This document shows positions 44,164 through 57,104 of a DNA stretch of 64,000 nucleotides, in pieces. Every line of letters begins with the position of its first letter. Position 1 is the stretch's first letter. The notes beneath the pieces are model-generated. The model had not been told where the DNA came from. It ran no database searches and saw only the letters and a program-made list of their open reading frames with translations. The stretch comes from Brevibacterium marinum (lineage in GTDB: Bacteria > Actinomycetota > Actinomycetes > Actinomycetales > Brevibacteriaceae): NCBI RefSeq assembly GCF_011927955.1, contig NZ_JAATJN010000001.1, forward strand, positions 1,116,001 through 1,180,000. The letters are read 5' to 3'. The translations under genes were made by a program, and so were the position numbers.

Positions 44164-44962
44164 CCGATTCCGCCGACACCCCCGCCGAGGCCCCGGACAC
44201 CGTCCACAATCCGAGCGCGCTCTGGGGCGATGACACGGGCACCCTGGGCGAGCGCACCCGGCGGGTTCTGCTCGAGCTGCTCAAGGGCCCCTACGTCTCC
44301 GGCGCGCAGAGCCCGCAGCTGTGGTCGGCCCTGGTCGCCGATGAGGGACTCGTCCGCTCACGGCTGCACGATCTGTTCCTCGAGCTCGTCATCGACAAGG
44401 TCGACGAATTCGCCTTCACCCGCAAGGTCGTCACCGACCAGATCGATGTCCCCGCGGCCGTGCGCAGCGAAAGGCTGACCTTCCTCGACACCGCCATGCT
44501 CCTCGTCCTGCGGCAGCTGCTGCTCGCCGCGCCCGGCGAACGGCGAGTGATCATCGACCGTGAGGAGGTCTACGAGCGCCTCGCGATCTATCGCACCGGC
44601 GACGAATCGACGTTCCAGCGCAACCTCAACGGCTCCTGGAATCGGATGAGCAACCGTCTGCGCGTCCTCCACAAGGCCGGTGAGGAGCGCTTCGAGATCT
44701 CGCCGATGGTGAAGTTCCTCATCGACGAGGACCGGGTCCGTGAGCTCATCGACGTCTACAAGCGCATCGCCTCGGGAGAGGCCAAGGGCTCCAGCGCCGA
44801 GGCGTGGCCCGGTTCGCATGAGAGCGACGAGACCGATGGCCCTGGTTCGGATGAGTCCGACGACTCCGATCCCGATCGCGGCACAGCCGAGGCCGACTCC
44901 TCTCGCGGAACAGCCGAGCCTGCTGCCGATCGCGGTGCAGGCGAGGCCGAGGAGGACGAAGC

Positions 44963-44966
<4 letters not shown>
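44160..44966 (+). CDS. jetB: Wadjet protein JetB (DUF4194, MukE-like subunit)
   Basis: The 268-residue protein has the DUF4194 core at about 25-200: TRRVLLELLKGPYVSGAQSP, LFLELVIDKVDEFAFTRKVV and NLNGSWNRMSNRLRVLHKAG, a winged-helix pair that binds the kleisin. The last 65 residues are acidic and low complexity (SHESDETDGPGSDESDDSDP; repeats of RGTAE), longer than the minimal family member. It begins in an ATGA overlap with jetA and ends in an ATGA overlap with jetC, so subunit amounts are probably set by coupling. Confidence 0.92.
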
Positions 44967-48400
<3,434 letters not shown>

Positions 48401-48415
48401 CCGAATGAGGCCGCG

Positions 48416-49789
48416 ATGACGATGGTCACCGTCGCCGAGGCGCGGGTGAAGGCGCGTACCCGCCTGCGTTCGTCCATGTCGACCTGGGCGTCCCAGACAT
48501 CCGAGTCCACCCACGGAGCCGGCGCTTCCACCTCGGCAGCCGGCGCTCCCGCCTCGGCAGCCGGCGCTTCCACTCCGGCGGTCATCGAGATCGCTCTGCA
48601 TCCGCCGACGGAGAAGCAGGTGCTCGAGGACCAGAAGGCCGCGATGGACTGGGCCGCGAGCTGGCGGGAGATCGCCGCACCTGACACCGGTGATTCGAAT
48701 CCCGAGAATCCGGACAACCTCGTCATCGATTGGGCCGAACGCTCCTGGGCGAGGGTCGGACGCCAACAGATCCCACTCCGAGTGCGCCTGCGAACGCCTG
48801 ACGCCGTGGCGAATTTCGTCGGCGGAGACGAGGCCCGACAGTGGCGTCGGTTGCGGGACAGGACCACGACGATCAGGTCACGGTTCGGCGATCGGGCCGC
48901 GGTCACCTCGGCGGGCATCGAACCGCTGGCAGCGGCGCGGGAGGATGCTGCAGCTGATCCGAGCATCGATCCGATCGCCGCGGCGATCAAGGCGCATGCG
49001 AAACGGATCCTCGGACTCGAGCAGACCGAGTTCGACACGCTGCTCGATGTCGTCGCCTGGCTGCGAGACCACCCGGTGGGGACCCTGCGGCCCAGGCAGC
49101 TGCCGATCCGCGGGGTCGACTCGAAATGGTTCGAGACTCACCGTTCTCTGGTCACCGCGCTGCTGGCAGCGATCGGATGCCCCGAAGCGGTCGACGTCGT
49201 CGATGCGGAGGCCCGGATCAGACTGCGCATCCTCGACCCCGCACTTCGGCCCGCCGGGCTGGGCGACATCACCGCGCCGGTGGGTCAGCTGAGTCGGCTG
49301 GCGATCGCACCGCGGTTCGTCTTCGTGTTCGAAAATCTCGAATCCGTGCTCGCGATGCCCGACTGGTCCGATGCAGTGGCCGTGCATGGTTCGGGCTACG
49401 CCGTCGACAACGTTGCCTGTCTGACCTGGGTGCACGGTGCACGAGTCATCTATTGGGGCGACCTGGACACGCACGGTTTCGCGATCCTCTCACGGCTGCG
49501 CGCCCACCTCCCAGAAGTGGAATCGACGCTCATGGACGAGGCCACGCTCATCGACCACGGGGACCTGTGGGTGCAGGAACCGAAACCTCACCGTGGCGAA
49601 TTTCCTGCGCTGACCGGGACCGAGGCGCGGGCGCTCACCCGCATTCGTGCCGAGGGCGATGTCCGCCTCGAACAGGAGCGGATTCCCTGGGACACAGCGT
49701 TGGAACGTTTGGCCGCCTCGGTGGGGGAGTCGACATCGACATCGACGACGTCGACGGAGTCTGCGCCGAGGTCGGGGGAGCTCGGGTGA
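48416..49789 (+). CDS. jetD: Wadjet protein JetD (DUF3322/DUF2220 Toprim-like nuclease)
   Basis: The 457-residue protein has the DUF3322 N-terminal part (about 55-200, with WADRSWARVG-like NLVIDWAERSWARVGRQQIP) and the DUF2220 C-terminal part. Toprim-type acidic residues are readable: FVFVFENLESVLAM (Glu about 306), VIYWGDLDTHGFAILSRLRA (Asp about 349 and 351) and VRLEQERIPWDTALERL. It is the nuclease that cuts plasmid DNA held by JetABC. GAGG lies 5 nt before the ATG. Residues about 35-55 are a 7-residue repeat and the C-terminus is Ser/Thr-rich. The stop overlaps the MFS start (GTGA). Confidence 0.92.
   Translation: MTMVTVAEARVKARTRLRSSMSTWASQTSESTHGAGASTSAAGAPASAAGASTPAVIEIALHPPTEKQVLEDQKAAMDWAASWREIAAPDTGDSNPENPDNLVIDWAERSWARVGRQQIPLRVRLRTPDAVANFVGGDEARQWRRLRDRTTTIRSRFGDRAAVTSAGIEPLAAAREDAAADPSIDPIAAAIKAHAKRILGLEQTEFDTLLDVVAWLRDHPVGTLRPRQLPIRGVDSKWFETHRSLVTALLAAIGCPEAVDVVDAEARIRLRILDPALRPAGLGDITAPVGQLSRLAIAPRFVFVFENLESVLAMPDWSDAVAVHGSGYAVDNVACLTWVHGARVIYWGDLDTHGFAILSRLRAHLPEVESTLMDEATLIDHGDLWVQEPKPHRGEFPALTGTEARALTRIRAEGDVRLEQERIPWDTALERLAASVGESTSTSTTSTESAPRSGELG
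48518..48580 (+). repeat. 21-bp in-frame repeats in jetD
   Basis: Three units at 48518, 48539 and 48560 share GCCGGCGCTYCC and the same 21-bp period. They encode AGASTSA, AGAPASA and AGASTPA near the N-terminus of JetD, outside its domains. Confidence 0.85.
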
Positions 49790-50949
49790 CCGACCGGCCT
49801 CGCGGTGGACTGGCAGCCCTGTGCATCGCCGAACTGGCCAGCTGGGGCCTGCTCTACTATTCGCTGCCGGTGGCGGTGACGCCGATCTCCGCGGACATGG
49901 GATGGAGCCATACGACGGTGACCGGGGCGCTGACCGTGGGACTGATCGTCTCGGCGCTGGCCGGTGTCCGTGTCGGTCGTCTGCTCGACTCGCGCGGGCC
50001 CCGCACGCTCATGAGCCTCGGCACTCTCACCGGCATCGTGGCGCTGCTGCTCGTGGCGGCGGCACCGAACCTCATCGTCTTCTTCCTCGCCTGGGTCCTG
50101 GCCGGATTTGCGCAGGCGGCCACGCTCTATCCGCCGGCATTCGCAGTCGTCACTCGCTGGTACGGGGCCGACAGGGTCAAGCCCCTGACGACGATCACTC
50201 TTGTCGGCGGGCTGGCGTCGACCGTGTTCGCTCCCATCATCGCCTGGCTCATCGACTCCTGCGGCTGGCGGATGACCTACGTCGTCCTGGCCGGGATTCT
50301 CGCGGTCACGGCACTGCCCATGCACCTGTTCTTCCTCAACCGGTCATGGACCGACGAGGCGGCGCAGGAGTCTCGGGCCCCATCGCGGGCAGAGATCCGA
50401 ACGGTCACACGCTCGACCCGGTTCATCGTCCTCCAGGTCGCGGTGGCGCTGTCGACTTTCACGCTCTTCGCCGTCACGATCAACATCATCCCCCTCCTCA
50501 TCGAGCGCGGAGTGGGGTACGGTCTTGCCGCGATCGCCCTCGGGCTCGTCGGCTTCGGTCAGGTCGCCGGACGGTTCTTCTACCCCGCGCTCGAAAGACG
50601 CACCACCTCGCGGGCCAGGACGGTGCTGCTGTTCGCGTGCGGAGCGATCGGACTGTGGCTCCTGGCCTTCATCCCCGGCCCCGTCTGGCTGCTCATCGGG
50701 ATCGGCATGCTCGCCGGCGGTGTGCGCGGATGCATCACCCTGCTGCAGGCAACGGCCGTCGCCGACCGGTGGGGTACAGCGAACTTCGGAGCGATCAACG
50801 GAGTCTTCGTCGCTCCCGTCACCGTCGGCACCGCCTTGGCTCCTGTAGCAGGGCCGGCACTGGCCGGTCTCGTCGGCGGGTATCCGATGATGGCGATCGT
50901 GATGGCGGTCCTGCTGACCGGGGCAACGGTGCTGTCGGCGCGGACGTGA
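49786..50949 (+). CDS. MFS transporter translationally coupled to jetD
   Basis: The 387-residue protein has 12 predicted helices. It begins VTDRPRGGLAALCIAELASW, and GVRVGRLLDSRGPRTLMSLG (helix 2-3 loop) is the classical MFS motif. GFAQAATLYPPAFAVVTRWY and VGFGQVAGRFFYPALERRTT fit the fold. The substrate is unknown. The GTG start overlaps the jetD stop (GTGA), with CGGGGGAGCTCG as ribosome-binding site, so it is read as the last gene of the Wadjet operon. MFS proteins are not part of the described Wadjet system, so this may be chance or an extra component. Confidence 0.88.
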   Translation: MTDRPRGGLAALCIAELASWGLLYYSLPVAVTPISADMGWSHTTVTGALTVGLIVSALAGVRVGRLLDSRGPRTLMSLGTLTGIVALLLVAAAPNLIVFFLAWVLAGFAQAATLYPPAFAVVTRWYGADRVKPLTTITLVGGLASTVFAPIIAWLIDSCGWRMTYVVLAGILAVTALPMHLFFLNRSWTDEAAQESRAPSRAEIRTVTRSTRFIVLQVAVALSTFTLFAVTINIIPLLIERGVGYGLAAIALGLVGFGQVAGRFFYPALERRTTSRARTVLLFACGAIGLWLLAFIPGPVWLLIGIGMLAGGVRGCITLLQATAVADRWGTANFGAINGVFVAPVTVGTALAPVAGPALAGLVGGYPMMAIVMAVLLTGATVLSART

Positions 50950-51170
50950 GCACAGTGGCAACGAGATGCCGCGGACCACGGCGTCATGCACAGCCGAACA
51001 CAGGCCCGTTCCAGACTGATGGGCACCTCGACGCGGGGCAGGGCTCCTCACCGCCTATCGCGGGACGAATCCGATGCGGATGTCATCGGTCCTGCGCACG
51101 TCCTGGCACTGAGGAGTCCGGCTTCGGACGATGGAGTCTCAGACGGTCGCCGGTGGGATGAGAGCAGAGT

Positions 51171-52049
51171 TCAGCGCGGTGCTGCTGTCGCCTGCTTGAG
51201 GGCACGGCGGAAGGCATTGACTGCGGGATTCCTGTCACCGCCCGACCGAGTCGATGCAGTGATGATGCGCAGCTGATCGGTCGACACTGTCCGGAAGGAC
51301 CGTGACGGTGCATAGGCGAGTCGGGGCAGGAAGGCAGCGGCAAGGCCACTGTCGACGATCTCCGAGTGGAGGTTGAGGTCCGAGGTCTCGTAAGGGACTT
51401 CAGGTTCGTAGCCGGCGGCGCGGCATGTCGCAGTGGACCAAGCACGTGCGGCGGTGCCGGGGCGTTCCATGACCCATGGCTTCTCGGCCAAGTCGGCAAG
51501 GGTGCGAGCCGACCATCCGGCCGGGATGGCGAGGAGCAGCGGGTCGTCCAGGACGCGCTCCGAACTAACGCCGGGGTGCGGTGCCTGCGGATTGCCGGGA
51601 TACTGCTCGGATAGGACGAGGTCATAGTCTCGGGCGATGAGCGCGGGTATCGCGGCCTCGGCGTCGACATGGGCGAATGTCACGGTCAGCCGAGGGTGGT
51701 GGAGGGCGAGCCGCTGGATGACGTCGAGGACGAGAGTCTGTGCTGCGGTTTGGAAGGTGGCGATATGGACGGTGCCGGTGATCGTGGTGCGACTGGCGGC
51801 GATGTCCGCTTCGGCGCGCTCGAGCTCGCGCAGGATCGTTTCGGTGTGAGCGACCAGTTGTACGGCAGCGGCCGTGAGACGAACGCGGCGGCCGGACGGT
51901 TCCAGCAGACGCGTTCCGGTTTCGCGTTCGAGGAGGCCGAGCTGGTGAGAAATGGCAGAAGGGCTGTATCCGAGGGCCTCGGCGACAGCGGCGAGTGTTT
52001 CGCGATGTGACAGTTCACGCAACAGTCGGAGCCGGTGCAGGTCATACAT
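51171..52049 (-). CDS. LysR family transcriptional regulator
   Basis: The 292-residue regulator has the N-terminal LysR wHTH (MYDLHRLRLLRELSHRETLA, then AVAEALGYSPSAISHQLGLL) and a periplasmic-binding-like effector domain (TVHIATFQTAAQTLVLDVIQ; LVLSEQYPG; SEIVDSGLAAAFLPRLAYAP). LysR proteins usually control the divergent neighbour; here that is the M20 amidohydrolase at 52202, 152 nt away, so a small-molecule linked to that pathway is a likely inducer. GAGGGCGACG precedes the ATG. The intergenic region contains an AT-rich stretch (ATGAATATTTTTCAC) around 52075-52090 where a promoter could lie. Confidence 0.88.
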   Translation of the reverse strand: MYDLHRLRLLRELSHRETLAAVAEALGYSPSAISHQLGLLERETGTRLLEPSGRRVRLTAAAVQLVAHTETILRELERAEADIAASRTTITGTVHIATFQTAAQTLVLDVIQRLALHHPRLTVTFAHVDAEAAIPALIARDYDLVLSEQYPGNPQAPHPGVSSERVLDDPLLLAIPAGWSARTLADLAEKPWVMERPGTAARAWSTATCRAAGYEPEVPYETSDLNLHSEIVDSGLAAAFLPRLAYAPSRSFRTVSTDQLRIITASTRSGGDRNPAVNAFRRALKQATAAPR

Positions 52050-52201
52050 CGTCGCCCTCGGTCTTCTTTCGAATCATGAATATTTTTCACGGGTATCAGT
52101 CGAAACCATGCTATCGCTACGCGACTGACGAATTCGTACCGTTGTCACTGAACGGATCATCGGCTCGCTGACGACGGCGAGCCCAACGTACGGAGGATGC
52201 C

Positions 52202-53601
52202 ATGGCCACTGTGTCGGCGAACAGAACTGCCCCGGATCGACTCGAGATCAACGGCGAACGCCTGTGGGTCACATTGATGGAGTTGGCGCAGATCGGTGCC
52301 TACGACGACGCTGAGACCGGACTGGCAGGGGTGAACCGGCAATCACTGACCGATGCAGATGCCGAGGGCAGGAATCTTCTGGTGCGATGGATGGAGGAAG
52401 CCGACCTCGACGTGAGCATCGATGAGATGGGGACGATCTTCGGTCGCATGGAAGGTGCCGACCCGAGACTGCGCCCGGTGGTGGCCGGCTCGCACATCGA
52501 CTCGGTCGGCACCGCCGGAGCCTTCGACGGCTGTCTCGGTGTGTTGGGGGCCTGGAGGTCGTACGTTCGCTCAACGATCGGGGCATCAGGACGCGGCGCC
52601 CATTGGTGATCGCTGCATGGACCGAGGAGGAAGGGGTGCGGTTCGGCACCGATATGCTCGGCTCGGCAGTGGCAGCGGGCAGGCTCACCCTCGACTACGC
52701 CTACGACCTGGTCGACTCCGAGGGCCTGCGGTTCGGCGACGAACTCGACCGCATCGGATTCAAAGGAACTCAGCCGGTTGTGATGGAGGCACCTCACGCC
52801 TATGTGGAGTGCCATATCGAGCAAGGTCCGGTGCTGCTGCGTGACGAAGTAGCGATCGGCGTTGTGACCGGGGTGCAGTCGATCTCCTGGCAGAAGGTCA
52901 CTCTGCATGGACGCGCCGCCCACGCCGGCACCACTCCGACCGAGCTGAGGGTCGACGCCGGATTGGCGGCAGCACAGATCGTGGTGAAGGTGCGCGAGAT
53001 GGTCGACTCGGGAACGTACGGTCGACTGAGGGCCACCGTCGGCCACATCGCCACCTCGCCAGGGCTGCCCAGCGTGGTCCCGGACCGCGCCGAGCTGACC
53101 GTGGACCTGCGCAATCCCGACGATGAGCAGATGGCCGCGGCCGAGAGGGACTTCGCAGCCTTTCTGGACACGCTGCCCGAACTGCAGCCGTGCTCAGGTC
53201 TGCGGGTGGAGACCAAGAGAATGGCCAAGACGAGCCATGTCCCCTTCGACCAACGGGTGCAGGACGTCATCGCCAAAGCCGCAGCTGAGCTGGGGCACCA
53301 GCCCGTCACGTTGATGTCGGGCGCCGGCCACGATGCACAGGAGATGGCCGCGATCGCCCCGACGGCGATGGTGTTCGTTCGGGGACAGCACGATGGGATC
53401 AGCCACAACCCCCGGGAGTATTCCACTCCCGAGGACTGCACCGCTGGGATCAGCGTGCTGGCCAACACCCTGCTGCGGCTGACCGATGAACCGACGGACG
53501 CACTCCCAGGCGAAGGAGCGCCCACAGCCGAAGACGCACTCACAGGCGAAGACGCACTCCCAGGCGAAGACGCACTCCCAGGCGAAACGCATGACGCATG
53601 A
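52202..53601 (+). pseudogene. M20 family amidohydrolase (allantoate/N-carbamoyl amino-acid type), frameshifted
   Basis: The reading frame 52202-52609 gives residues up to AFDGCLGVLGA and then leaves the family. A frame shifted by one base at about 52551 continues the family exactly (LEVVRSLNDRGIRTRRPLVI, AAWTEEEGVRFGTDML) to the stop at 53601. One C is missing from GGGGGCCTGGAG. The joined product would be about 466 residues, with the M20 metal and substrate motifs GSHIDSVGTAGAFDG, TEEEGVRF, ECHIEQGP, GRAAHAGTTP and SGAGHDAQEMA. Such enzymes act on allantoate, ureidoglycolate or N-carbamoyl amino acids. GGAGG precedes the ATG. The 3' end adds an acidic repeat tail (DALPGE). A sequencing error cannot be excluded. 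Confidence 0.85.
53497..53586 (+). repeat. Five 18-bp in-frame repeats at the end of the amidohydrolase
   Basis: Units begin at 53497, 53515, 53533, 53551 and 53569. Units one, four and five are identical (GACGCACTCCCAGGCGAA); the others vary. They encode DALPGE-like residues at the C-terminus. Confidence 0.85.
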
Positions 53602-53878
53602 CCCACTGGCATCACCACCTGCACCGGACGATGGCCGAGACCGCCTGCGACGAACGGTCGGGTTGAGATTCGATGATGGACGGTCTGCCGATCCGGGAGC
53701 GATCACGGCGGGACCTCAGACAATGGTCAGTGATGTCTCTGGCTTCACACCCTCAGGCCACTGCTGCCGGGATAGACTGAAACTGCGGTACCAGCCTGCG
53801 TCGGCACTCTGACCGGGTCGTCGGCCGGGCCCACCCCGGAGCTGTCACGGCTCCAGATGGTTCAACGGAAGGAATCCT

Positions 53879-55594
53879 ATGCCCACCGTCGCCAGAAACA
53901 TCGTCGATACGCTCGTGGCCAGCGGAGTCAAGCGCGTCTACGGCATCCCCGGAGATTCGCTCAACGGCTTCACCGATGCCCTGCGTGTCAATCCGCAGCT
54001 CGACTGGGTCCACGTCCGCCACGAGGAGGCCGCATCATTCGCCGCCAGTGGCGAAGCCGCACTGACCGGTGAGCTCGCCGTCTGTGCCGGCAGCTGTGGG
54101 CCGGGAAACCTCCACCTCATCAACGGCCTCTACGATGCTCAGCGCTCCCGCGTGCCTGTGCTCGCGATCGCCGCACACATCCCCAGCGATGAAATCGGTT
54201 CGAACTATTTCCAGGAAACCCACCCGACCGACGTCTTCCGCGAATGCAGCGTCTACCTCGAGCACGTGGCCACCAAGGAGCAGATGCCGCGCCTGCTGCG
54301 CGTTGCCATGCGCGAAGCCGTCGAGAAGCGCGGCGTCGCAGTTCTCGTCATCCCCGGCGACATCGGGCTGGCCGAGATCGATGCCCCCGCCGAGGTGGTC
54401 AAGTCCTATCCCTCGCACGTGATCCCCGCCGATTCCCAGGTCGATGCGGCCGCGAAGGCGCTGAACAAGGGCAAGAAGGTCACGATCCTCGCCGGTGCCG
54501 GGACCGCGGGTGCCCACGATCAGCTCATCGCCGTCGCCGAGAAGCTGCAGGCCCCGATCGTCCACGCTCTGCGCGGCAAGGAGTTCGTCGAACACGACAA
54601 TCCGTACGACGTGGGGATGACGGGTCTGTTGGGCTTCTCCTCCGGCTATCACGCGCTCAAAGGCTGTGACACCCTGCTCATGCTGGGCACCGACCTGCCG
54701 TACCAGCAGTTCTATCCCGATGACGCGACGGTCATCCAGACCGACATCCGCGGCTCCCAGATCGGACGGCGCACCCCGGTCGACATCGGACTGGTGGGCA
54801 CGGTGGCCGACACCGTCGATGCTCTGCTGCCTCTGATCAAACCCAATCGCAGCAGTGCGCACCTGAAGACGATGACCAAGCACTACTCGAAGACCCGCAA
54901 GGAACTCGACGAGCTGGCGACCCCGTCGAAGCGGACGATCCACCCGCAGTATCTGACGCGTCTGATCGACGAGGCCGCGGACGACGACGCCGTGTTCATC
55001 CCCGACGTCGGTTCACCGGTGACCTGGGCCGCCAGATATCTGCACATGAACGGCAGGCGCAGGCTCATCGGTTCCTTCAGCCACGGGTCCATGGCCAACG
55101 CCCTGCCCCAGAGCGTCGGTGTGCAGGCGTCCCACCCCGATCGGCAGGTCATCGCTCTGGCCGGTGACGGCGGGTTGGCGATGCTCCTCGGCGAGCTGCT
55201 CACCCTGACGCAGAACAAGCTGCCGGTCAAGACCGTCGTCTACAACAACTCCTCACTGAACTTCGTGGAGTTGGAGATGAAGGCCGCCGGGTTCGTCACC
55301 TTCGGCACCGAACTGGCCAACCCGGACTTCTCCACCATCGCCGAGGCGGTCGGCATCAAGGGCTTCCGCGTCGAGAAGTCGAAGGACCTCCCGAAGGTCG
55401 TCAAGGCATTCCTGGCCTACGACGGGGCCGCGGTCCTCGACGTGGTCACCGAGCGACAGGAGATGTCGATGCCGCCGACCATCACCGCCGAGCAGGCCAA
55501 GGGCTTCGCCCTCTACGCCATCCGCACGGTGATGTCGGGCAAGGGCGACGAGCTCATCGATCTGGCCCGGACGAACATCCGCCAACTGTTCTGA
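53879..55594 (+). CDS. poxB: Thiamine-dependent pyruvate oxidase/dehydrogenase
   Basis: The 571-residue enzyme is a ThDP enzyme of the PoxB type: VKRVYGIPGDSLNGFTDALR, WVHVRHEEAASFAASGEAAL (conserved Glu activating ThDP) and SCGPGNLHLINGLYDAQRSR in the N-terminal domain, a middle FAD/Rossmann-type domain (TILAGAGTAGAHDQLIAVAE), and the ThDP motif GDGGLAMLLGELLTLTQNKL with PVKTVVYNNSSLNFVELEMK. It oxidises pyruvate to acetate and CO2, passing electrons to a quinone, and contacts the membrane through its C-terminal part (QEMSMPPTITAEQAKGFALY). GGAAGGAATCCT precedes the ATG. The hairpin at 55648-55709 follows. Confidence 0.94.
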   Translation: MPTVARNIVDTLVASGVKRVYGIPGDSLNGFTDALRVNPQLDWVHVRHEEAASFAASGEAALTGELAVCAGSCGPGNLHLINGLYDAQRSRVPVLAIAAHIPSDEIGSNYFQETHPTDVFRECSVYLEHVATKEQMPRLLRVAMREAVEKRGVAVLVIPGDIGLAEIDAPAEVVKSYPSHVIPADSQVDAAAKALNKGKKVTILAGAGTAGAHDQLIAVAEKLQAPIVHALRGKEFVEHDNPYDVGMTGLLGFSSGYHALKGCDTLLMLGTDLPYQQFYPDDATVIQTDIRGSQIGRRTPVDIGLVGTVADTVDALLPLIKPNRSSAHLKTMTKHYSKTRKELDELATPSKRTIHPQYLTRLIDEAADDDAVFIPDVGSPVTWAARYLHMNGRRRLIGSFSHGSMANALPQSVGVQASHPDRQVIALAGDGGLAMLLGELLTLTQNKLPVKTVVYNNSSLNFVELEMKAAGFVTFGTELANPDFSTIAEAVGIKGFRVEKSKDLPKVVKAFLAYDGAAVLDVVTERQEMSMPPTITAEQAKGFALYAIRTVMSGKGDELIDLARTNIRQLF

Positions 55595-55647
55595 ACCTCT
55601 AGAAGCTGGTAGCCGCCGACTGGCGAGTCTGATCACGCGCTGCGTCC

Positions 55648-55709
55648 AAACGGGCGGCAAGTTCACCTCGATTTCGAGATCAGGATCGAGGTGAACTTGC
55701 CGCCCGTTT
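55648..55709. terminator. Repeat-family hairpin, copy B (25-bp perfect stem)
   Basis: Arms 55648-55672 and 55685-55709 are perfect complements of 25 bp with a 12-nt loop. The core GGCAAGTTCACCTCGA is shared with copies A and C, with matching changes in both arms. It lies between the convergent poxB and nuclease genes, in the position of a bidirectional terminator. Confidence 0.8.
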
Positions 55710-55715
55710 CCTTGC

Positions 55716-56654
55716 TCAGGAGAGGTTGTGCACGTGTACAGCGAGAAGTTTTCTGAATGTCATCATGTTTGTATTCTTCGTGACTCGTAGGACGGTCCAT
55801 CCTTCAGCTTCGAGCAGTTGTCGCCGTTCGATGTCGGAGTTGAACTGGCCCGGTGACGTCCTGTGGTGGTCTCCCTCGTACTCGATCGCCAGCTTCAGCT
55901 CGGGGTAACCCAGATCGGGCTGAAGAGTCACGTTCTTGATTCGACTGTGGACCTTCGGGTGGACCACCGGTTCGGGAAAGCCATTGTTGATGATCCACAG
56001 TCTCAGCCACGTCTCGCGAGGCGAATCAACCGTCAGCCTGATGAGCGAGAACGCCATCTGAAGCCGTCTGCGATTGCGGACCTGGCTTCGGGCGGCGAGT
56101 TCGGTCTTCAGCGATTCTACGGTGGTCTTCGGTCCGCCGAACCGCTTCGACACCGCGGCGTCCCCGAACTGCACGAGTTCAGTCAGACTGAGATGGCGTC
56201 CAAGCTCGACCAGCAGATGAGGGACCGTGATCAGCGGCAAGCCAAAGAAGTCGATCTGTTCGAGCTGCTGATGTCGATGCAGTACGACATCTCGCCTGAC
56301 AATGCGCGAGCAATCCCTACCGCCTGCGACATGGAGCGGCTTGTCCTTGACCTGGTGAGACATAGGCAGACCATAGAGACGTGCCGCCGTCCAGAGCGTG
56401 CCGATGACCTCTGGGCGGCGCAGTCGAAACCCACATAGCATGGTGGCCGTTCTCACCCATTCTGGTCCTGCCCAGATTGGCGTCGGGGATTGGCGGTCTT
56501 CGGTCTTATCGATCCAGACTCCGTAGAGTATCTGGAGGTAGCGCGGGTCATGTTCCAGCGAGTATGGAGTGATCTTCCTCGATGCCAAATCATCCCGAGT
56601 GAATGGCTCCGGCATATTACGGAACTTCATCGGTTTCGAGTGCCAATAAGTCAT
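55716..56654 (-). CDS. DUF559-type (PD-(D/E)XK, Vsr-like) endonuclease domain protein
   Basis: The 312-residue product has an N-terminal AbiEi-like segment (MPEPFTRDDLASRKITPYSL, RYLQILYGVWID) and a C-terminal restriction-endonuclease-like domain (LQPDLGYPELKLAIEYEGDH, HRTSPGQFNSDIERRQLLEA, EGWTVLRVTK), where the Asp/Glu-x-x-Glu and His residues fit DUF559/Vsr-like nucleases. Function is unknown; relatives are common in Actinobacteria. The start is uncertain: ATG 56654 is used, and ATG 56630 and 56615 are alternatives with no Shine-Dalgarno at any. Codon use is much richer in A/T than that of neighbours, which suggests transfer. Hairpins of one repeat family lie on both sides. Confidence 0.75.
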   Translation of the reverse strand: MTYWHSKPMKFRNMPEPFTRDDLASRKITPYSLEHDPRYLQILYGVWIDKTEDRQSPTPIWAGPEWVRTATMLCGFRLRRPEVIGTLWTAARLYGLPMSHQVKDKPLHVAGGRDCSRIVRRDVVLHRHQQLEQIDFFGLPLITVPHLLVELGRHLSLTELVQFGDAAVSKRFGGPKTTVESLKTELAARSQVRNRRRLQMAFSLIRLTVDSPRETWLRLWIINNGFPEPVVHPKVHSRIKNVTLQPDLGYPELKLAIEYEGDHHRTSPGQFNSDIERRQLLEAEGWTVLRVTKNTNMMTFRKLLAVHVHNLS

Positions 56655-57104
56655 GGCGATCAGTTTTGGACGATCGGCACGGCAACTTCTACAACGAATA
56701 TTGGGCTGTGAACAGCTGCTGACTGTCCTCAGGGCATCTACGTCGGAGTCAAACCAAGCTGTGGACAGGACGAGCGCAGTGTCGCAGGAAAGTTCGTGCA
56801 GATCAGCAGTGTTCCCATCGTGTGTGCTCGGTCGAGCTTCTCGGCTTTGGCGAGGCAACAGTGCCGAATTCCCGCGCACTCCACCAGCGGATCCACAAGG
56901 AATAATGCAGAAGTCGAGGACACCGGCGGGCGTGTATGACTCGCCGGAGAACAATGATGAAGCGCAATCCTGCTCGCAATGGATCGGTGGGCAAGTTCTC
57001 CTCGAATCCATCGCTGAAATCGAGGAGAACTTGCCCATCGTTGGTGCATTTCCGCCCTGTTGTCGTTGCGATGACGAAGCTCCGTCACCGCAACATGGCG
57101 CCGC
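56655..57104. other. Low-GC gap with repeat-family hairpin, copy C (56988-57037)
   Basis: This 450-nt stretch between the nuclease gene and ribH holds no supported gene. An open minus-strand frame extends the nuclease N-terminally to 57038, but its first residues are only the hairpin sequence translated. The hairpin has arms 56988-57005 and 57020-57037, an 18-bp perfect stem with core GGCAAGTTCTCCTCGA and a 14-nt loop. It lies 68 nt after the ribH stop codon and may end the rib operon. Confidence 0.7.

Noticed and set aside
53497..53586. 18-bp units considered as a CRISPR array or binding-site array
   Set aside because: No spacers, and the units are in frame at the end of a coding sequence.
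52603..53601. Second part of the amidohydrolase as an independent gene starting at 52603
   Set aside because: The family sequence continues upstream in the shifted frame to about 52551, and no ribosome-binding site precedes 52603.
56655..57038. N-terminal extension of the nuclease frame up to 57038
   Set aside because: The first codons are just the hairpin, the residues are not conserved in type, and the real domain starts near MPEPFTRDD.
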